Assembly (NCBI GenBank): GCA_964356295.1
Contig: CAYHHE010000103.1
Span: 1-7,850, forward strand
Source: CAVQGZ01 sp964356295
GTDB lineage: Bacteria > Actinomycetota > Actinomycetes > Jiangellales > Jiangellaceae
Length of the DNA stretch: 7,850 nucleotides
Direction: 5' to 3'
The translations under genes were made by a program, and so were the position numbers. This document shows, in pieces, positions 6,009 to 7,850 of this stretch (positions are counted from its first letter, which is position 1; the number at the start of each line of letters is the position of its first letter). The notes beneath the pieces were generated by a model. That model ran no database searches. It worked only from the letters and a program-made list of their open reading frames with translations, and was not told the origin of the DNA.

Positions 6009-7802
6009 ATGGCCCGGATCCGAGCCCCTGAACTCGTCGGCCGAGGCTGGGTCGGGGTGGAGTCGCACCTGAGCCTCGCCGACCTGCGCGGCCGTTTCGT
6101 GCTGATCGACTTCTGGACGTTCTGCTGCATCAACTGCCTGCACGTGCTGGACGAGCTCCGCCCGCTGGAGGAACGCTGGAGCCACGTCCTCACCGTCGTC
6201 GGCGTGCACTCGCCGAAGTTCAGCCACGAGGCCGAGCCGGGCACGCTGGCCGACGCGGTCGCGCGGTACGGGGTCACCCATCCGGTGCTGGACGATGCAG
6301 ACATGACGACCTGGCAGGCCTACGCCGCGCGGGCCTGGCCGACGCTCGTGCTGATCGACCCAGAGGGGTTCGTCGTCTCCCAGTACGCCGGGGAGGGGCA
6401 TGCCCACGCCATCGACGCACTGCTCGCCGAGCTCGTGCCGCAGGCGCAGCGGCGGGGCACGCTGCGCACCGGTGGAGGCCCGCCCGTGACCCCGGCCCCG
6501 GCGTCGAGCGGGCTGCTGTTCCCCAGCGCGCTGCTCGGCCTGCCCGACGGCCACTGGCTGGTCAGCGACACCGCGCACCACCGCCTGGCCGTCCTCGATG
6601 CTGACGCCGAGCAGATCGTGGCCCGCATCGGGACGGGGGTCCGGGGGCATCGGGACGGGGCCCCGTCCGATGCCCAGCTCAACGAGCCGGAGGGGCTGTG
6701 CCTGCTGCCGCCGGACGTCGCCCGGGCCGTCGGCTACGACGTGGTCGTCGCGGACTCGGTCAACCACGCGCTGCGCGGCCTGCGGCTGGCCGACTGGTCC
6801 CTGCGCACCGCGGCGGGCACCGGACGGCCGTGGAACCCGACCGACACGACGTCGCTGTCCTCGCCGCGCGACGTCGCCTGGTGGGACGGGCGGGTCTGGG
6901 TCGCCATGGCGGGGATCCACCAACTGTGGACCTTCGACCCCGTCCTCGGCTCCGCCGGGCCGGTCGCCGGGACCCGCACGGAAGGATTGCGGGACGGACC
7001 GCTGGACGAGGCGTGGTTCGCCCAGCCCTCGGGGCTTGCCCCGGACGCCGAACGGTTGTGGGTGGTCGATGCCGAGACGTCGGCCCTGCGCTACGTCCAG
7101 GACGGAGCCGTGCACACCGTCGTTGGGACGGGCCTGTTCGACTTCGGGTTCCGCGACGGTGGACGCCAGCGTGCCCGGCTGCAGCATCCGCTCGGGGTGA
7201 CGTCGCTCCCGGACGGGACGGTCGCGGTGTGCGACACCTACAACGGCGCGATCCGGGTGTTCGACCCTCCCCCGGGGGAGATGACCACACTGGCCACCGG
7301 GCTTGCAGAGCCGTCGAACGCCGCCGCCGTCGGCGGGTTGTTGCTGGTCGTGGAGTCCGCCGCGCACCGCGTCGTCGCCGTCCCGCTGGATGCGCGGGCG
7401 CAGGCGCCAGACACCGCCGAGTCGTCCGAGCGTCCCCCGACATCGATCGCGCCCGGACGGATCAGGCTGGTCGTGTCGTTCGTCCCCGCACCCGGGCAGC
7501 GGCTTGACGAGCGCTACGGCCCCGCCACCCGGCTGACCGTGTCGGCAACACCCGCGGCGCTGCTGCGCGGCGGTGACGGAGCCGGGCCAGACCTCGAGCG
7601 TGACCTCGACGTCGACCCATCGGTCGGGGGTGGGGTGCTGCACGTGACCGCCACCGCGGCGTCCTGCGACGAAGGCCCTGGCGAGGGGGCGGCGTGCCAC
7701 CTTCACCAGCAGGACTGGGGGATCCCGGTGCGTGTGGACCCCGACGCGTCCGATGTGCTCGCCCTCGCCCTCGGCGGTACAGAGACGGCGAGCGTGGGCT
7801 AA
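6009..7802 (+). CDS. Thioredoxin-like/NHL-repeat protein, bacterial NHLRC2-type
   Basis: A 597-residue, three-part protein without a signal peptide, so probably cytoplasmic. Residues 1-145 form a TlpA-like thioredoxin fold: DFWTFCCINC (34-43) holds the CxxC pair Cys40/Cys43 preceded by Cys39, and WPT (110-112) supplies the cis-proline. Residues 168-461 contain six NHL-type strands of a beta-propeller, starting near 168, 224, 283, 337, 391 and 432, with repeated P-x-G and V-x-D-T/S motifs. Residues 483-585 form a beta-rich C-terminal domain with Cys553 and Cys563. This order and the CCINC motif match animal NHLRC2, whose biochemical role is unknown; thiol-disulfide exchange or protein interaction is inferred. 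Start choice: ATG 6009 gives an N-terminus (ARIRAPEL) like that of relatives and avoids the atypical codons AGG, GCT and ACT. ATG 5988 has a better upstream GGAAG (5978-5982) and would add seven residues. Confidence 0.9.
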   Translation: MARIRAPELVGRGWVGVESHLSLADLRGRFVLIDFWTFCCINCLHVLDELRPLEERWSHVLTVVGVHSPKFSHEAEPGTLADAVARYGVTHPVLDDADMTTWQAYAARAWPTLVLIDPEGFVVSQYAGEGHAHAIDALLAELVPQAQRRGTLRTGGGPPVTPAPASSGLLFPSALLGLPDGHWLVSDTAHHRLAVLDADAEQIVARIGTGVRGHRDGAPSDAQLNEPEGLCLLPPDVARAVGYDVVVADSVNHALRGLRLADWSLRTAAGTGRPWNPTDTTSLSSPRDVAWWDGRVWVAMAGIHQLWTFDPVLGSAGPVAGTRTEGLRDGPLDEAWFAQPSGLAPDAERLWVVDAETSALRYVQDGAVHTVVGTGLFDFGFRDGGRQRARLQHPLGVTSLPDGTVAVCDTYNGAIRVFDPPPGEMTTLATGLAEPSNAAAVGGLLLVVESAAHRVVAVPLDARAQAPDTAESSERPPTSIAPGRIRLVVSFVPAPGQRLDERYGPATRLTVSATPAALLRGGDGAGPDLERDLDVDPSVGGGVLHVTATAASCDEGPGEGAACHLHQQDWGIPVRVDPDASDVLALALGGTETASVG

Positions 7803-7818
7803 CTACCAGCCGGTCCCG

Positions 7819-7850
7819 CGTCAGGCCTGAGAGTCGTTCTCGTCCGGTGC
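7819..7850 (-). CDS. Possible 3' end of a convergent gene, truncated by the window edge
   Basis: On the minus strand an in-frame TGA at 7821-7819 is preceded by nine open codons reading APDENDSQA. The codons are mostly GC-rich (GCA, CCG, GAC, GAG, AAC, GAC) and the acidic tail is plausible for a C-terminus. If real, the gene would converge on the NHL/thioredoxin gene with only 16 nt between stops (7803-7818), leaving no room for a shared hairpin. Nothing can be said about function, and ten codons are weak evidence. Confidence 0.3.

Noticed and set aside
4925..6031. Open frame of 368 codons on the plus strand across the GH1 and MDMPI-like genes
   Set aside because: Arg/Pro-rich shadow frame with no motifs; it spans the junction of two well-supported minus-strand genes.
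5990..6304. N-terminal extension of the MDMPI-like protein back to 6304
   Set aside because: It would run antisense through the thioredoxin domain, and the Ser/Thr/Arg-rich translation has no family match; ATG 5989 gives the normal domain start.
5892..7706. Open frame of 604 codons on the minus strand, antisense to the NHL/thioredoxin gene
   Set aside because: It is rich in Arg, Gly, Pro, His and Asp with no domain or motif, as expected from the mirror of a high-GC gene; the plus strand carries clear thioredoxin and NHL motifs.

Overview
The window is high-GC, densely coded DNA that reads as a member of the Actinomycetota. The supporting signs are strong G/C bias at third codon positions, frequent GTG starts, 4-nt stop/start overlaps, and a maleylpyruvate-isomerase-fold protein of the type linked to mycothiol, a thiol typical of this phylum. 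Genus cannot be judged from sequence alone. No tRNA, rRNA, CRISPR array, insertion sequence or phage gene was seen.

Layout. (1) Positions 1-3657, plus strand: a carbohydrate ABC importer of the alpha-glucoside (Agl) type. It has a lipoprotein substrate-binding protein (5' end outside the window), then two membrane permeases that overlap by ATGA. A perfect 15-bp hairpin lies between the binding-protein gene and the permease genes, and a second small palindrome covers the ribosome-binding site of the first permease. (2) Positions 3658-3794: a convergent intergenic spacer with a perfect 15-bp hairpin, nested inside an 11-bp GC-rich inverted repeat. (3) Positions 3795-5989, minus strand: a two-gene unit whose members overlap by GTGA. 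The promoter-proximal gene encodes a DinB/MDMPI-like protein and the distal one a family-1 beta-glucosidase with all catalytic residues. (4) Positions 6009-7802, plus strand, divergent from unit 3 with start codons almost touching: a thioredoxin-like/NHL-propeller protein with the CCINC motif, a bacterial counterpart of animal NHLRC2. (5) Positions 7803-7850: a short spacer and the probable last codons of another minus-strand gene.

How the genes may work together. The importer would bring an oligosaccharide or glycoside into the cytoplasm, and the glycosidase, which has no export signal, could split it there. That link rests on adjacency only: the glycosidase is not in the transporter operon, and the transporter family is named for alpha-glucosides while the hydrolase family cleaves beta-glycosides. 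No transporter ATPase and no LacI-type regulator are in the window. In many actinobacteria a shared ATPase (MsiK) encoded elsewhere energises such importers.

Overall this looks like a conventional metabolic region. The points most worth a second look are the hairpin/RBS-palindrome pair between binding protein and permeases, the nested inverted repeats at the convergent junction, the tight pairing of an MDMPI-like gene with a glycosidase, and the bacterial NHLRC2-type protein at a near-zero-length divergent start region.
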